Positions 1-7,188 of a stretch of 21,743 bases of DNA are shown here, in pieces. The stretch's first letter is position 1; each line of letters starts with the position of its first letter. The stretch is from an uncultured Collinsella sp. (GTDB lineage Bacteria; Actinomycetota; Coriobacteriia; Coriobacteriales; Coriobacteriaceae): the NCBI GenBank assembly GCA_900551625.1, contig URWZ01000002.1, positions 1 to 21,743 on the forward strand. Reading direction: 5' to 3'. A program made the translations under genes and the position numbers. Under the pieces are notes generated by a model. The model was not told where the DNA came from. It did no database searches and was given only the letters and a program-made list of their open reading frames with translations.

Positions 1-27
1 GCAGCGTCAGATGTGTATAAGAGACAG
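1..27 (+). other. Nextera sequencing adapter remnant (non-genomic)
   Basis: The first 27 bases match the 3' part of the Illumina Nextera read-1 adapter. They end in the 19-base Tn5 mosaic end AGATGTGTATAAGAGACAG (9-27), preceded by GCAGCGTC (1-8). This is library-construction sequence left at the contig end. Genomic sequence starts at about base 28, and the original contig probably begins here. Confidence 0.96.
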
Positions 28-260
28 GTAGTACTCATATTTGCCCTTTTTTGACCATAGCTCCCTCGGAAACTCTTTCCCGAGGCATCAAACAGCCATA
101 ATCCAAAGGTCGCCTCAAACAATTAGCCGGTTAAGAGCGTCCATGGCTACCCAAAAGTTGTACGCCAGCATCCAAAGATGTCGAAAAAAGTCGACTTTGG
201 ATGCTGGTGTACATGTTTAGGGCGTATGAGGTGGGGTCTTGGACGGACGGGATGCGCGTG
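28..260. other. Non-coding end region with hairpins
   Basis: No convincing gene lies here; the short reading frames crossing it look like shadows of the glutaredoxin gene. It holds a small hairpin at 64-85 (CCTCGG / CCGAGG arms, 10-nt loop) and a much stronger one at 159-213. Both lie downstream of the glutaredoxin stop codon on the minus strand, so they could end or stabilise that transcript. Confidence 0.6.
159..213. repeat. Long hairpin / inverted repeat
   Basis: Arms 159-177 (TGTACGCCAGCATCCAAAG) and 195-213 (CTTTGGATGCTGGTGTACA) are reverse complements over 19 bp with one difference, which would be a G-U pair in RNA. A further TCGA/TCGA pairing (181-184 with 191-194) extends the stem past a 3-nt bulge and closes on an A-rich loop (T-rich on the minus strand). 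It sits about 50 bp beyond the glutaredoxin stop. No U-tract directly follows either arm, so it may be a processing or stability hairpin, or one copy of an interspersed repeat, more likely than a classical terminator. Confidence 0.75.
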
Positions 261-506
261 CTAGGGCAGGTTCTTCTGTACCCATGCGATGATGTCGCTC
301 GACTCGTAGAGTGGTTTGCCGTCGATGAACAGGCAGGGAACCTGGCGTTTTCCGCCGATGGAGATGAGTGTCTGTTCGGCATCGGAATCGGTCGAGATAT
401 TGCGCTCGGGAATGGTCACGCCGTTATCTGCCAGAAAGCGCTTGACCTTTATGCAATACGGGCAGCCGGTCATAACGTAGAGCACGAGCTCGTGATCAGT
501 AGCCAT
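261..506 (-). CDS. Glutaredoxin
   Basis: A small cytoplasmic thiol-disulfide oxidoreductase of the thioredoxin fold, 81 residues, the usual length for a monomeric glutaredoxin. Near the N-terminus, after a beta strand (LVLYVMTG), it has the dithiol active site CPYC. The cis-proline segment follows as QVPCLFIDGK, and a C-terminal helix follows SSDIIAWVQ. Family members reduce protein disulfides or glutathione mixed disulfides; in Gram-positives the reductant may be another thiol or thioredoxin reductase. The ATG at 506 was chosen over an upstream in-frame ATG at 545 because GGAG lies 4 nt before it and the fold begins right after it. The gene is monocistronic as far as visible, 51 bp downstream of the TipAS regulator on the same strand. 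Gene name (grxC, nrdH-like) left open. Confidence 0.9.
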   Translation of the reverse strand: MATDHELVLYVMTGCPYCIKVKRFLADNGVTIPERNISTDSDAEQTLISIGGKRQVPCLFIDGKPLYESSDIIAWVQKNLP

Positions 507-557
507 GGGTCTCCAATCGGTTGAGGTTTTGATTGAAATACCCAAAGCCGCCGCGGT

Positions 558-1385
558 CTATGCGCGCGTCAACGACGACTCGATGGCCTGAACTAGAAAC
601 GCCGTGGCTCCGGTGCCGCATGGCTTGTCGTAGTAGTCGATAAAGCGCTGATCGGCGAGGTAGCCGTGGGCGAGCCCCAGATAGGCCTCGTCTTGGGGCT
701 CGCTGCCCCAGTTGAGAGCTATCCAGCGGTGATGCATCGCGACGAGCTTGCGAGCCTCGCTTCCATCCGCATCGCCGTCGCCCATGGCAATCGAGAGCTG
801 ACCCAGAATAGCGCGTTCAAGTTCCTTCATGTCGGTCCATGTCTGAGGATCCATGTCCAGTAACGTTTCGTTTGCTGCATCGATAGCCTCATTGCCATAG
901 CGCGCCCGCGCCTCGGCGCCGTAGCGCTCTTCGTTTTCCTGCACGTTGTGCCAGCGCTCCAGTTGCGGCAGGACGGCGCCCATGAGCGAGACGGCTTCGT
1001 CGAGCGACATGCCGGTGTTTTGCGCCAGGCGCGGGGCACAGTCCTCGATCATTGCCTCCATCGTGGTGTCGTAGGCGTACTGGCCGTGGTCGTAGCACCA
1101 CTTGCAGTAATGATCGGTCGCGGCGCCCGTGGCATCGGTGCCGCAGTCGCCGGGCGTGAGTATCATGCCGCAGCTCTGGCAATAGTGCTCGGGCATTTCG
1201 AGCAGGTGAGACAGGGGCTCGCCGGTCACGGCGGCAATGAGCTTCATCATGTCGATGCCCGGTGTGACCTCGCCGCGTTCCCAACGGCTGACGGCTTGGC
1301 GTGTGACGAAGAGCTTAGCGGCGAGCTGCTCCTGGGTAAGGTGATGGGCGCGACGAACGGCGATGAGCTTTTCTGTAAAGGCCAT
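558..1385 (-). CDS. XRE-family regulator with zinc ribbon and TipAS domains
   Basis: A 275-residue protein with three recognisable parts. Residues about 5-60 are a Cro/XRE helix-turn-helix (LTQEQLAAKLFVTRQAVSRW). Residues about 67-115 are a putative zinc ribbon of the Zn_ribbon_2 type, with Cys69, Cys72, Cys94 and Cys97 and the typical MEAMIE ending. Residues about 125-272 resemble the TipAS ligand-recognition domain (ERYG, the MHHRWI helix, YLADQRFIDYYDK, GTGATAFLVQAI). TipAS domains classically follow a MerR helix-turn-helix and trap thiopeptides or other multidrug ligands; here the DNA-binding part is of a different class. Likely role: a ligand-responsive transcription regulator. The start ATG has AAAGGAG 5 nt upstream. 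It is divergent from trmO, with a clear promoter and a dyad in the 141-bp gap. Ligand and targets cannot be told from sequence. Confidence 0.85.
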   Translation of the reverse strand: MAFTEKLIAVRRAHHLTQEQLAAKLFVTRQAVSRWERGEVTPGIDMMKLIAAVTGEPLSHLLEMPEHYCQSCGMILTPGDCGTDATGAATDHYCKWCYDHGQYAYDTTMEAMIEDCAPRLAQNTGMSLDEAVSLMGAVLPQLERWHNVQENEERYGAEARARYGNEAIDAANETLLDMDPQTWTDMKELERAILGQLSIAMGDGDADGSEARKLVAMHHRWIALNWGSEPQDEAYLGLAHGYLADQRFIDYYDKPCGTGATAFLVQAIESSLTRA

Positions 1386-1415
1386 AACGGCTCCTTTCTG
1401 CTGGTTGATGGCTTA

Positions 1416-1444
1416 AGCATACGCGGCGGCAGGCGCCCTTCCAA
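1416..1444 (-). promoter_or_regulatory. Sigma-70-type promoter of the TipAS regulator gene
   Basis: On the minus strand, -35 TTGGAA (1439-1444) and -10 TATGCT (1416-1421) are separated by exactly 17 bp; each matches 4 of 6 consensus bases. The start codon lies about 30 nt below the -10, which leaves room for the strong AAAGGAG ribosome site. Confidence 0.6.
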
Positions 1445-1459
1445 GCAACCGTTGGTTGC
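1445..1459. promoter_or_regulatory. Dyad operator candidate abutting the -35
   Basis: GCAACC-GTT-GGTTGC is a perfect 6+6 inverted repeat with a 3-bp centre. It lies immediately upstream of the -35 hexamer of the TipAS regulator promoter and within the divergent gap to trmO. This placement suits an activator site or an autoregulatory operator for the helix-turn-helix protein. The binding protein is inferred only. Confidence 0.5.
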
Positions 1460-1526
1460 ACGACGGGGGACCGCGGCGAAGAATTGCGCGCTGCGCCCCA
1501 CGCCTTCATGCCGTACAATGGCCGGC

Positions 1527-2264
1527 ATGGAACCTATTGCACACATACATACCGACCTGCCGCAGAAGTTCGGCATTCCGCGCAACAGCTTTTTGGCGCC
1601 TCATCTGCAGGGACGCATCGTTTTTGAGCCGGAATTTGCCTCCAACGCAGCAGTTGAGGGCCTGGATTCCTTCTCTCACTTATGGCTGCTGTGACGCTTC
1701 GAAAACGGAACGCCCGGCGGCACGGCTAAGGACATAGCTGCCGATGCCAAGTCGCAGGACAGGTCCGGCACCAACGTCAAGTGGTCGAAAACCGTGCGCC
1801 CGCCGCGTTTGGGTGGAGCCGAGCGCGTGGGCGTGTTTGCCACGCGCAGTCCGTTTCGCCCTAATCCCATCGGTCTCACCTGCGTCAAGCTCGATCGTGT
1901 CGAGCTCACCGACAATGGCCCCATCATTCATGTGCTGGGGGCCGACCTGCGCGACGGCACGCCCATCTACGACATTAAGCCCTACATTCCGTTTGCGGAC
2001 TGTCACCCGGATGCAACGGGCGGCTGGATTGAGGATGCTCCGTGGCAAGAGCTCGATGTTGAGTTCCCGCAGGCTCTTCAAGACATGGTCCCGCCCGCAA
2101 AGCTCCCCGGTCTGGTCGAGGTTCTTCGCCAAGATCCGCGCCGCGCGGGCAGCAAGCACGAGCCAGACCGCGTCTATCATCTGGCCTACGCCGGGCTCGA
2201 CATATCGTTTACGGTCGACGAGACCCAGCTAACCGTAGTCGCCGTCAACGACGCGCAAGACTAA
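1527..2264 (+). pseudogene. trmO: tRNA methyltransferase TrmO (TsaA/YaeB family), interrupted by in-frame TGA
   Basis: TrmO uses S-adenosylmethionine to N6-methylate threonylcarbamoyladenosine at position 37 of certain tRNAs. The family signatures are plain: PIAHIHTDLPQKFGIPR at the N-terminus, GLDSFSHLWLL, TVRPPRLGG, GVFATRSPFRPNPIGL, GTPIYDIKPY and the C-terminal LRQDPR. The frame stays the same throughout, but codon 56 (1692-1694) is TGA between SHLWLL and RFENG, where relatives carry an aromatic residue, so TGG to TGA is the simplest change. Apart from that codon the protein would be 245 residues, normal length, with no sign of decay. An ATG at 1518 is also in frame, but 1527 lies just below a TACAAT -10 box (1513-1518), suggesting a leaderless mRNA. 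It may be a true nonsense mutation, a sequencing error or a readthrough site. Confidence 0.85.
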
Positions 2265-2375
2265 CCAGCCATTCGTCCGCATCCGTCAAATTAAGCGCCA
2301 AACTCCGCGCCAAAACCGCCCACGCTGGTGGACAATAACGCCTACCAAAACAATCACTTTGCACGGGAGTTCAGC

Positions 2376-3590
2376 ATGAAATACGACTTTAGCTCGCTTA
2401 TCGACCGCCACGGCATGGACTCCATCGCCGTTGACTCTTGGGGCGAGATCCCCGGCATGGCTCCGAACGCACCCGACGAGGGCTTCGACCGCATTCCCAT
2501 GTGGGTGGCCGACATGAATTTCGCCACGGTGCCCACGGTCCAGGAGCACATCATTCAGCGCGCTCAGCATCCCATGTTTGGCTACTTTAACCCGCGCGCC
2601 GAGTACTTCGACCGCATCATCGAATGGCAGAGCCGCCGCAATGGCGTCGAGGGCCTGCGCCCTGAACATATCGGCTACGAAAACGGCGTGCTGGGCGGTG
2701 TCGTGTCGACGCTGCGCGCGTATGTCCAGCCGGGCGATGCAGTGCTGGTCCATAGCCCCACCTACATTGGTTTTACCAAGTCCATCGAAGCTGCGGGCTA
2801 TCGCATTGTCCACAGCCCGCTTAAACTCGACGACCAGGGCGTGTGGCGCATGGACTTTGAGGACATGGAGTGCAAACTCGCCCAAAACCACATCCATGCC
2901 GCGGTGTTCTGCTCGCCGCACAATCCCTGCGGCCGCGTATGGGAGCGCGACGAGATCGAGCGCGCCATGGACATCTACCGCCAGCACGATTGCGTGGTGA
3001 TCTCGGACGAGATTTGGTCCGATATCATCCTGCCGGGACACAAGCATATTCCGACGCAGTCGGTAAGCGAGGACGCCCGCATGCGCACGGTTGCCCTCTA
3101 TGCGCCCAGCAAGACGTTCAACCTGGCGGGCCTGGTCGGCAGCTACCACATCATCTATAACGAGACGCTGCGCGACCGCGTGTGCGCCGTGTCCGACAAG
3201 ACCCACTACAACGAGATGAACGTCCTCTCTATGCATGCGCTTATCGGTGCCTACCAGCCGCAGGGCTACGAGTGGGTGGACGAGCTCAACCAGGTGCTTG
3301 CCGGCAATATCGAGTACTTCTGCAATTACGTGGACGAGCATTTTGATGGCGTGTCCTATTCGCGTCCGCAGGGCACGTACATGGTGTTTCTGGACTGTAC
3401 CGAGTGGTGCCGCGAGCATGGCCGCGATATTCAGTGGTTGCTTGACGAGGGGGCGCGCGTGGGCGTGGGGTATCAGGACGGCCGCCCGTTCCACGGGCCC
3501 TGCCACATTCGCGTGAATCTGGCGCTGCCGCTTTCGCGCGTAAGGGAAGCGTGCGACCGCCTGGACCGCTACGTTTTTAATGCACGGTAA
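2376..3590 (+). CDS. PatB/MalY-type PLP-dependent cystathionine beta-lyase / aminotransferase
   Basis: A cytoplasmic fold-type I PLP enzyme of 404 residues, the usual length for the MalY/PatB group, which cleave C-S bonds of cystathionine, cysteine and S-conjugates to pyruvate, ammonia and a thiol. Visible hallmarks: the N-terminal WVADMNF segment typical of the group, Gly-rich cofactor region YENGVLGGVVSTLRA, SPTYIGF, the CSPHNPCGR segment (about 179-187), SDEIWSD with the Asp that contacts the pyridine nitrogen (about 211), APSKTFNLAG with the Schiff-base Lys at about 246, and the C-terminal HIRVNLALP substrate-carboxylate Arg. The ATG at 2376 was preferred over one at 2328: GGGAG lies 7 nt upstream and homology starts there. 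A possible -10 (GACAAT, 2331-2336) precedes it. It stands alone between trmO and a converging gene. Exact substrate unknown. Confidence 0.9.
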   Translation: MKYDFSSLIDRHGMDSIAVDSWGEIPGMAPNAPDEGFDRIPMWVADMNFATVPTVQEHIIQRAQHPMFGYFNPRAEYFDRIIEWQSRRNGVEGLRPEHIGYENGVLGGVVSTLRAYVQPGDAVLVHSPTYIGFTKSIEAAGYRIVHSPLKLDDQGVWRMDFEDMECKLAQNHIHAAVFCSPHNPCGRVWERDEIERAMDIYRQHDCVVISDEIWSDIILPGHKHIPTQSVSEDARMRTVALYAPSKTFNLAGLVGSYHIIYNETLRDRVCAVSDKTHYNEMNVLSMHALIGAYQPQGYEWVDELNQVLAGNIEYFCNYVDEHFDGVSYSRPQGTYMVFLDCTEWCREHGRDIQWLLDEGARVGVGYQDGRPFHGPCHIRVNLALPLSRVREACDRLDRYVFNAR

Positions 3591-3604
3591 GTGAGCACTG
3601 CATG

Positions 3605-3638
3605 CGGGGTCTTCTGCCAAGTCGGCTGGAAGGCCCCG
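3605..3638. terminator. Hairpin between converging genes, possible bidirectional terminator
   Basis: CGGGGTCTTC (3605-3614) pairs with GAAGGCCCCG (3629-3638) over 10 bp, one pair being G-U. A short inner GCC/GGC stem is also possible. It lies 15 bp after the PatB-like gene stop and 48 bp beyond the converging PPOX gene. No strong T-run follows on either strand, so intrinsic termination is uncertain. Confidence 0.4.
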
Positions 3639-3685
3639 TGTGGTAAGGCATCTGTAACCATTGGGCGCAGACCTGCTGCGGAGGT

Positions 3686-4165
3686 TTATTTTTCCTGAAT
3701 CTGCTTGCCGCAAAGATGCTCAATCGAAATCTCGTAGAGTTGGACGCCCTTGATGTCTTTGGCGATTTCCTCCTCGACTTCTTCGGCAGAAGGGTAGTAC
3801 TTAAGCGCGAGCTGGCGGACTTTGTCCTCGATAAACGCGGGGGTGTCATTCGCCAGGCGACAGCGGCCAAAGACCACGGTGCTCATAACGTAGGGAGCCC
3901 AGTCACCGTCCTGGTACCACTCGTTGCCGTAAACGGTAAAGCAGACCTTGTCATCGCGCTTGAGTGCGTCGACCTTGTGGCCAGCCTTGGCGCCATGGAA
4001 ATAAATCTTGTCGTGCTCGGCGTCAAAGAAGTAGTTGACGGGAATGGCGTACGGGTAGCCATCGTCGCCGTTGACGGCAAAGACGCCGCGCTTGCAGGTA
4101 GCGAGCAGTTCGCGCGCTTCTTCGTCGGTGATGGCGCGCTTCTTTCGACGTAAGGGCCTAAACAT
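3686..4165 (-). CDS. Pyridoxamine 5'-phosphate oxidase-family (PPOX, NimA-like) flavoprotein
   Basis: A 159-residue split-barrel flavin-binding protein. The N-terminus FRPLRRKKRAITDEEARELLATCKRG, then GYPYAIPVNYFFD, IYFHGAKAGHKVDAL and KVCFTVYG, follows the pattern of small PPOX proteins related to NimA, which bind FMN or F420 and reduce small molecules. Some relatives inactivate 5-nitroimidazoles, but most have no known substrate, so resistance should not be assumed. The ATG at 4165 has AAGGAAG 8 nt upstream; a longer frame from 4204 was rejected because the upstream part has no family match. It lies 42 bp after the hybrid kinase gene on the same strand, so the two may be cotranscribed, a hint but no proof of a shared redox or stress role. 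Confidence 0.85.
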   Translation of the reverse strand: MFRPLRRKKRAITDEEARELLATCKRGVFAVNGDDGYPYAIPVNYFFDAEHDKIYFHGAKAGHKVDALKRDDKVCFTVYGNEWYQDGDWAPYVMSTVVFGRCRLANDTPAFIEDKVRQLALKYYPSAEEVEEEIAKDIKGVQLYEISIEHLCGKQIQEK

Positions 4166-4207
4166 CGTTGGCTTCCTTTCTGGTCGTGCGTGGTGGTTGA
4201 GCACAAA

Positions 4208-7012
4208 CTATAGCGAAACGGATCCGTTTTTCTTGATGCGGGCGAGCATGTTTTTGAGCTTGTTAAAGTCGAGCGGTTTGGACAGATGGGCGTTCATACC
4301 GGCGTCGTGTGCCGCCTTGGCGTCCTCGGCAAAGGCATTGGCGGTGAGCGCGATGATGGGGATATCGGCTGCATCGATCTTCTCGCTCAGACGAATCGCG
4401 CGGGTCGCCTCGTAACCATCCATTCCCGGCATCATGATGTCCATCAGAATCGCATCGAAGCTGCCGGCGGGACGGCCAACGTATAGGTCGACCGCTTCGT
4501 TGCCATCGGCGGCGCGAGTTACGACAATGCCTTCGCTTTCGAGCAGCGCCTGGGCAATCTCGGCATTCAATTCGTTGTCTTCGGCGAGCAGCACGTTCAT
4601 GTCGGCGAGCGAGCAGTCGAGCGCCCTCTCGACCGTATCTGCCCGCGTCTGAGGGTTCTTGTCGATATCGAGCGGAATCTGGACGTTGAACGTACTTCCC
4701 ACGTCAACCTCACTCGAAATCTCAATCGTACCGCCCATCAGTTCAATAAGCGACTTGACGATTGGCATGCCCATGCCGGTTCCTTGGAACTTGCTGCGCG
4801 CATCGTCACCTTCTTGGGCAAACGGCTCATAGATATGCTTTAAAAACTTGGGAGTCATACCAATGCCGGTATCCGAAACGCTAAAGCAAAAGAGCACGCG
4901 CCCGTTATCGAGTGGCTTGGTCTTTGAGCTAAAGGTGACGGAGCCGCCGTGCTTGTTGTACTTAATGCTGTTGTCTAACAGGTTGATCATGATCTGTCGG
5001 ATATGGGTGGGACTGCCGATCATGTATGGCCCCGTGGCGTACGGCAGACTATTGTCCTGCATGGTGATGCCGTTACTGGACGCGCGGAGCTTGCACAGCA
5101 CCAGCGTATTGTCACAGAGCTCTTTGAGGTTAAAAGGCGTATGCTCCAGTGTTAGCTTGCGGTCTTCGATTTTGCCCATCTCGAGGATGTCGTTGATCAG
5201 CGAGAGCAGGTGATTGGCGGCAACGCGCGCCTTGGCACGGCTCTCGCGGGCGACCTGGATATCGCCTTCCTTCAATTCCTCGATCTCGATAAGGCCCAGG
5301 ATACCGTTGAGCGGCGTACGGATGTCGTGGCTCATGCGCGTGAGGAATGCCGTCTTAGCGGCGTTGGCAGCATCGGCTTTTTTGCGCTCGGTTCGAGCGC
5401 GTGCGAGCGCCCAGATGAGCAGGACGATGCCGACCGACAACATACCGATGAGGGTAGCTGCAACGGCGGCACGGTTGCGATAAAGGAATTGAAGCGTGTT
5501 TGATTCCTGGGCCGTGTACGACGTGGAGGAGTAATTGCTTGCGGAGAGCGATTCTCCGGCATTGATGATGCCCTTGTTGATGATTCCCAGCAGCTCGGGC
5601 TTTCCGCGCGAAATCCAGCACGAGAGCTCACAGGTGTCAGGGAGCTCGACCGTCTCGTAGCCTTCGAGATCATGACGATCGCCGATGGTTTTTATGCGTG
5701 AGCTGGGAGCGACGATGCAGTGCGCCGTTCCCTTCCTGAGGGCGTCGAACGCTTCATCGTCGGATTGGTATTCGGTCACGGTCGCTGTGGGGAACAGACT
5801 TTCAAGTACATTTTGGTTGACAAACGATGATTTGGTGCAGGCGATGTTCTGAAGGTCTTTGTTCAGATTGCCGTCGGTGTGGATGGCGGTGAGGGACACG
5901 GTCCCCAACGATACCGACTGCACAACGCCTGATTGCTCGGCAAACCAGTAATCTCGGTATACCGGCAGCGCAACGTCTATGCTTCCCTTTGACAGGGCCT
6001 TTGACATCATCTTGTAGCTATCAAAGGGGACGGTTTTGACCGTAATGCCAAATTTATCGTGCAGCGTCGTCGCAAGCGATGCGAGCGAGCCTTCCATTTC
6101 GCCGTTTTCGTCTTCGTTGCAGTAGGGGAGTTTGCCCGTAATGTAGCCGAGCGTGATGGTGTTGCCATTTGCTTTGAGCCAGGAACGTTCGGGGCCGTTG
6201 AGCGATGATGAACCGCTGCTTTGGGCCGAGTAGTTAGATTTGACTTCGTCGATATAGCGTGGGTTGACGCGGGCGATTGCCGACATGGCGGCATTGATGT
6301 CGTCCATCAGGTCGGGGCGGCTTTTGGGGACGGCAAAATAGTAGTCGCTCGAACCAATGTAGAACATGGGGGAGGCGCTGGGCGACGAGGTCGTGTCGTT
6401 CATGATGATGGCGTCGACCTCGCCGTTTGTGAGCGCGCCAAAGAGGGCGCCGCCAGTGTCGATTTCTTTATAGGTGCAGGTAATGCCTTCGTTGGCGAGC
6501 CACTGCTGGCCAACGAAGGTTTGCATAACGTCGGGGTTGTAGCCGATGGTAAGGCCTTGGAGCGCTTGGGGGTCGCCCTTGGCCAGATCGTCGCGATCGG
6601 GCTTGGCGTAGATGTAGTAGCGCTCGGTGCCCTCGGGGTTCGAGGAAAAGAGCAGCTTTTGGGCGCGTTCCTCGGAGTAGGAGATGTTGGGCATGAGGTC
6701 GATTTCGCCTGCCTCGAGCATGTCCATAAGCTCGGTGAAGGTGCCGGAGATGTATTCGTACCGCCAGCCGGGCGTGTAGTACGACAGGGTCTGGAGGTAC
6801 TCGTAGCCCCATCCCGAGAGACGCTCGCCGGGGGTGCCGTCCTGGAAGCCCTCGTTGTTGACGAGCCAACCAACGCGGACCGTCTTGACTGGCTGGCTAG
6901 AGTCAGCGGCAAAAGCCTGGACAGGCGCGATAGAACTCAGCACGGCAAGCGCGGCGAGCACAATGGCCAGGGCGCGACATATAACTGAACGAAGGACAGT
7001 GGCAGCTCTCAC
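4208..7012 (-). CDS. Hybrid sensor histidine kinase with two periplasmic-type substrate-binding domains
   Basis: A 934-residue membrane sensor. In order: signal peptide or first membrane segment (about 8-36, ending AFAA); two tandem SBP_bac_3/PBPb solute-binding domains (about 43-265 and 283-500), facing outside; a transmembrane helix (about 513-538); HisKA with SHDIRTPLNGI (phospho-acceptor His562); HATPase_c with N-box NLLDNSIKY (677-685), DTGIG (714-718) and GTGMG (744-748); and a receiver domain with AEDNELN, LMDIMMPGMDG (Asp858) and LSKPLD (Lys912). The layout resembles BvgS/EvgS sensors, but no HPt domain follows, so phosphate must pass to a separate carrier or the receiver acts internally. 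No response regulator gene lies nearby. GTG 7012 is the likely start because AGGA sits 6 nt upstream; a TTG at 7018 would have no spacing. Ligand unknown (amino acid-like by family). Confidence 0.93.
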   Translation of the reverse strand: MRAATVLRSVICRALAIVLAALAVLSSIAPVQAFAADSSQPVKTVRVGWLVNNEGFQDGTPGERLSGWGYEYLQTLSYYTPGWRYEYISGTFTELMDMLEAGEIDLMPNISYSEERAQKLLFSSNPEGTERYYIYAKPDRDDLAKGDPQALQGLTIGYNPDVMQTFVGQQWLANEGITCTYKEIDTGGALFGALTNGEVDAIIMNDTTSSPSASPMFYIGSSDYYFAVPKSRPDLMDDINAAMSAIARVNPRYIDEVKSNYSAQSSGSSSLNGPERSWLKANGNTITLGYITGKLPYCNEDENGEMEGSLASLATTLHDKFGITVKTVPFDSYKMMSKALSKGSIDVALPVYRDYWFAEQSGVVQSVSLGTVSLTAIHTDGNLNKDLQNIACTKSSFVNQNVLESLFPTATVTEYQSDDEAFDALRKGTAHCIVAPSSRIKTIGDRHDLEGYETVELPDTCELSCWISRGKPELLGIINKGIINAGESLSASNYSSTSYTAQESNTLQFLYRNRAAVAATLIGMLSVGIVLLIWALARARTERKKADAANAAKTAFLTRMSHDIRTPLNGILGLIEIEELKEGDIQVARESRAKARVAANHLLSLINDILEMGKIEDRKLTLEHTPFNLKELCDNTLVLCKLRASSNGITMQDNSLPYATGPYMIGSPTHIRQIMINLLDNSIKYNKHGGSVTFSSKTKPLDNGRVLFCFSVSDTGIGMTPKFLKHIYEPFAQEGDDARSKFQGTGMGMPIVKSLIELMGGTIEISSEVDVGSTFNVQIPLDIDKNPQTRADTVERALDCSLADMNVLLAEDNELNAEIAQALLESEGIVVTRAADGNEAVDLYVGRPAGSFDAILMDIMMPGMDGYEATRAIRLSEKIDAADIPIIALTANAFAEDAKAAHDAGMNAHLSKPLDFNKLKNMLARIKKNGSVSL

Positions 7013-7104
7013 ATGCAATCCTAACGAATCGAGACATTACCGCATAAGGATACCAGCTCAGCCCGCCCAGTCGGCAGCTGCACCGCTAAACGCTCCCGCC
7101 CGGC

Positions 7105-7188
7105 AGTCATTGGGGACGTTCTTAAACGACTAGTCATTGGGGACGTTCTTGTTTGACTAGTCATTTAAGAACGTCCCCAATGACTAGT
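7105..7188. repeat. Interspersed 'agtcattggggacgttctt' repeat cluster with 22-bp inverted repeat
   Basis: The 19-mer AGTCATTGGGGACGTTCTT occurs at 7105-7123 and 7132-7150, and its reverse complement at 7167-7185. Extending with ACT, arms 7129-7150 and 7167-7188 form a perfect 22-bp inverted repeat around a 16-nt loop that contains a further ACTAGTCATT fragment. A related segment (actagtcattcaagaacg) ends the window at 21726-21743. It lies between the divergent kinase and potassium channel genes. Likely a REP-like intergenic element; I recall similar sequence in Collinsella genomes but could not check. Confidence 0.85.

Noticed and set aside
1..27. Natural Tn5-like transposon end
   Set aside because: The mosaic end is preceded by Nextera-specific bases and lies exactly at the sequence start, so library adapter is the better explanation.
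1692..1694. Selenocysteine codon
   Set aside because: TrmO is not a selenoprotein family, the position is aromatic in relatives, and I saw no convincing SECIS-like hairpin just downstream.
1527..2264. Frameshift in trmO
   Set aside because: The reading frame is identical before and after the TGA; only a stop codon interrupts it.
2286..3713. Long minus-strand open frame opposite the PatB-like gene
   Set aside because: It mirrors codon positions of the real gene, has no recognisable family signature and no ribosome site. Long antisense frames are common in GC-rich DNA.
3686..4165. Metronidazole (nim) resistance gene
   Set aside because: Only family-level similarity to PPOX/NimA proteins is visible; resistance function cannot be claimed.
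7012..7018. TTG start of the hybrid kinase at 7018
   Set aside because: The AGGA site would touch the TTG with no spacing; GTG at 7012 has a 6-nt spacing.
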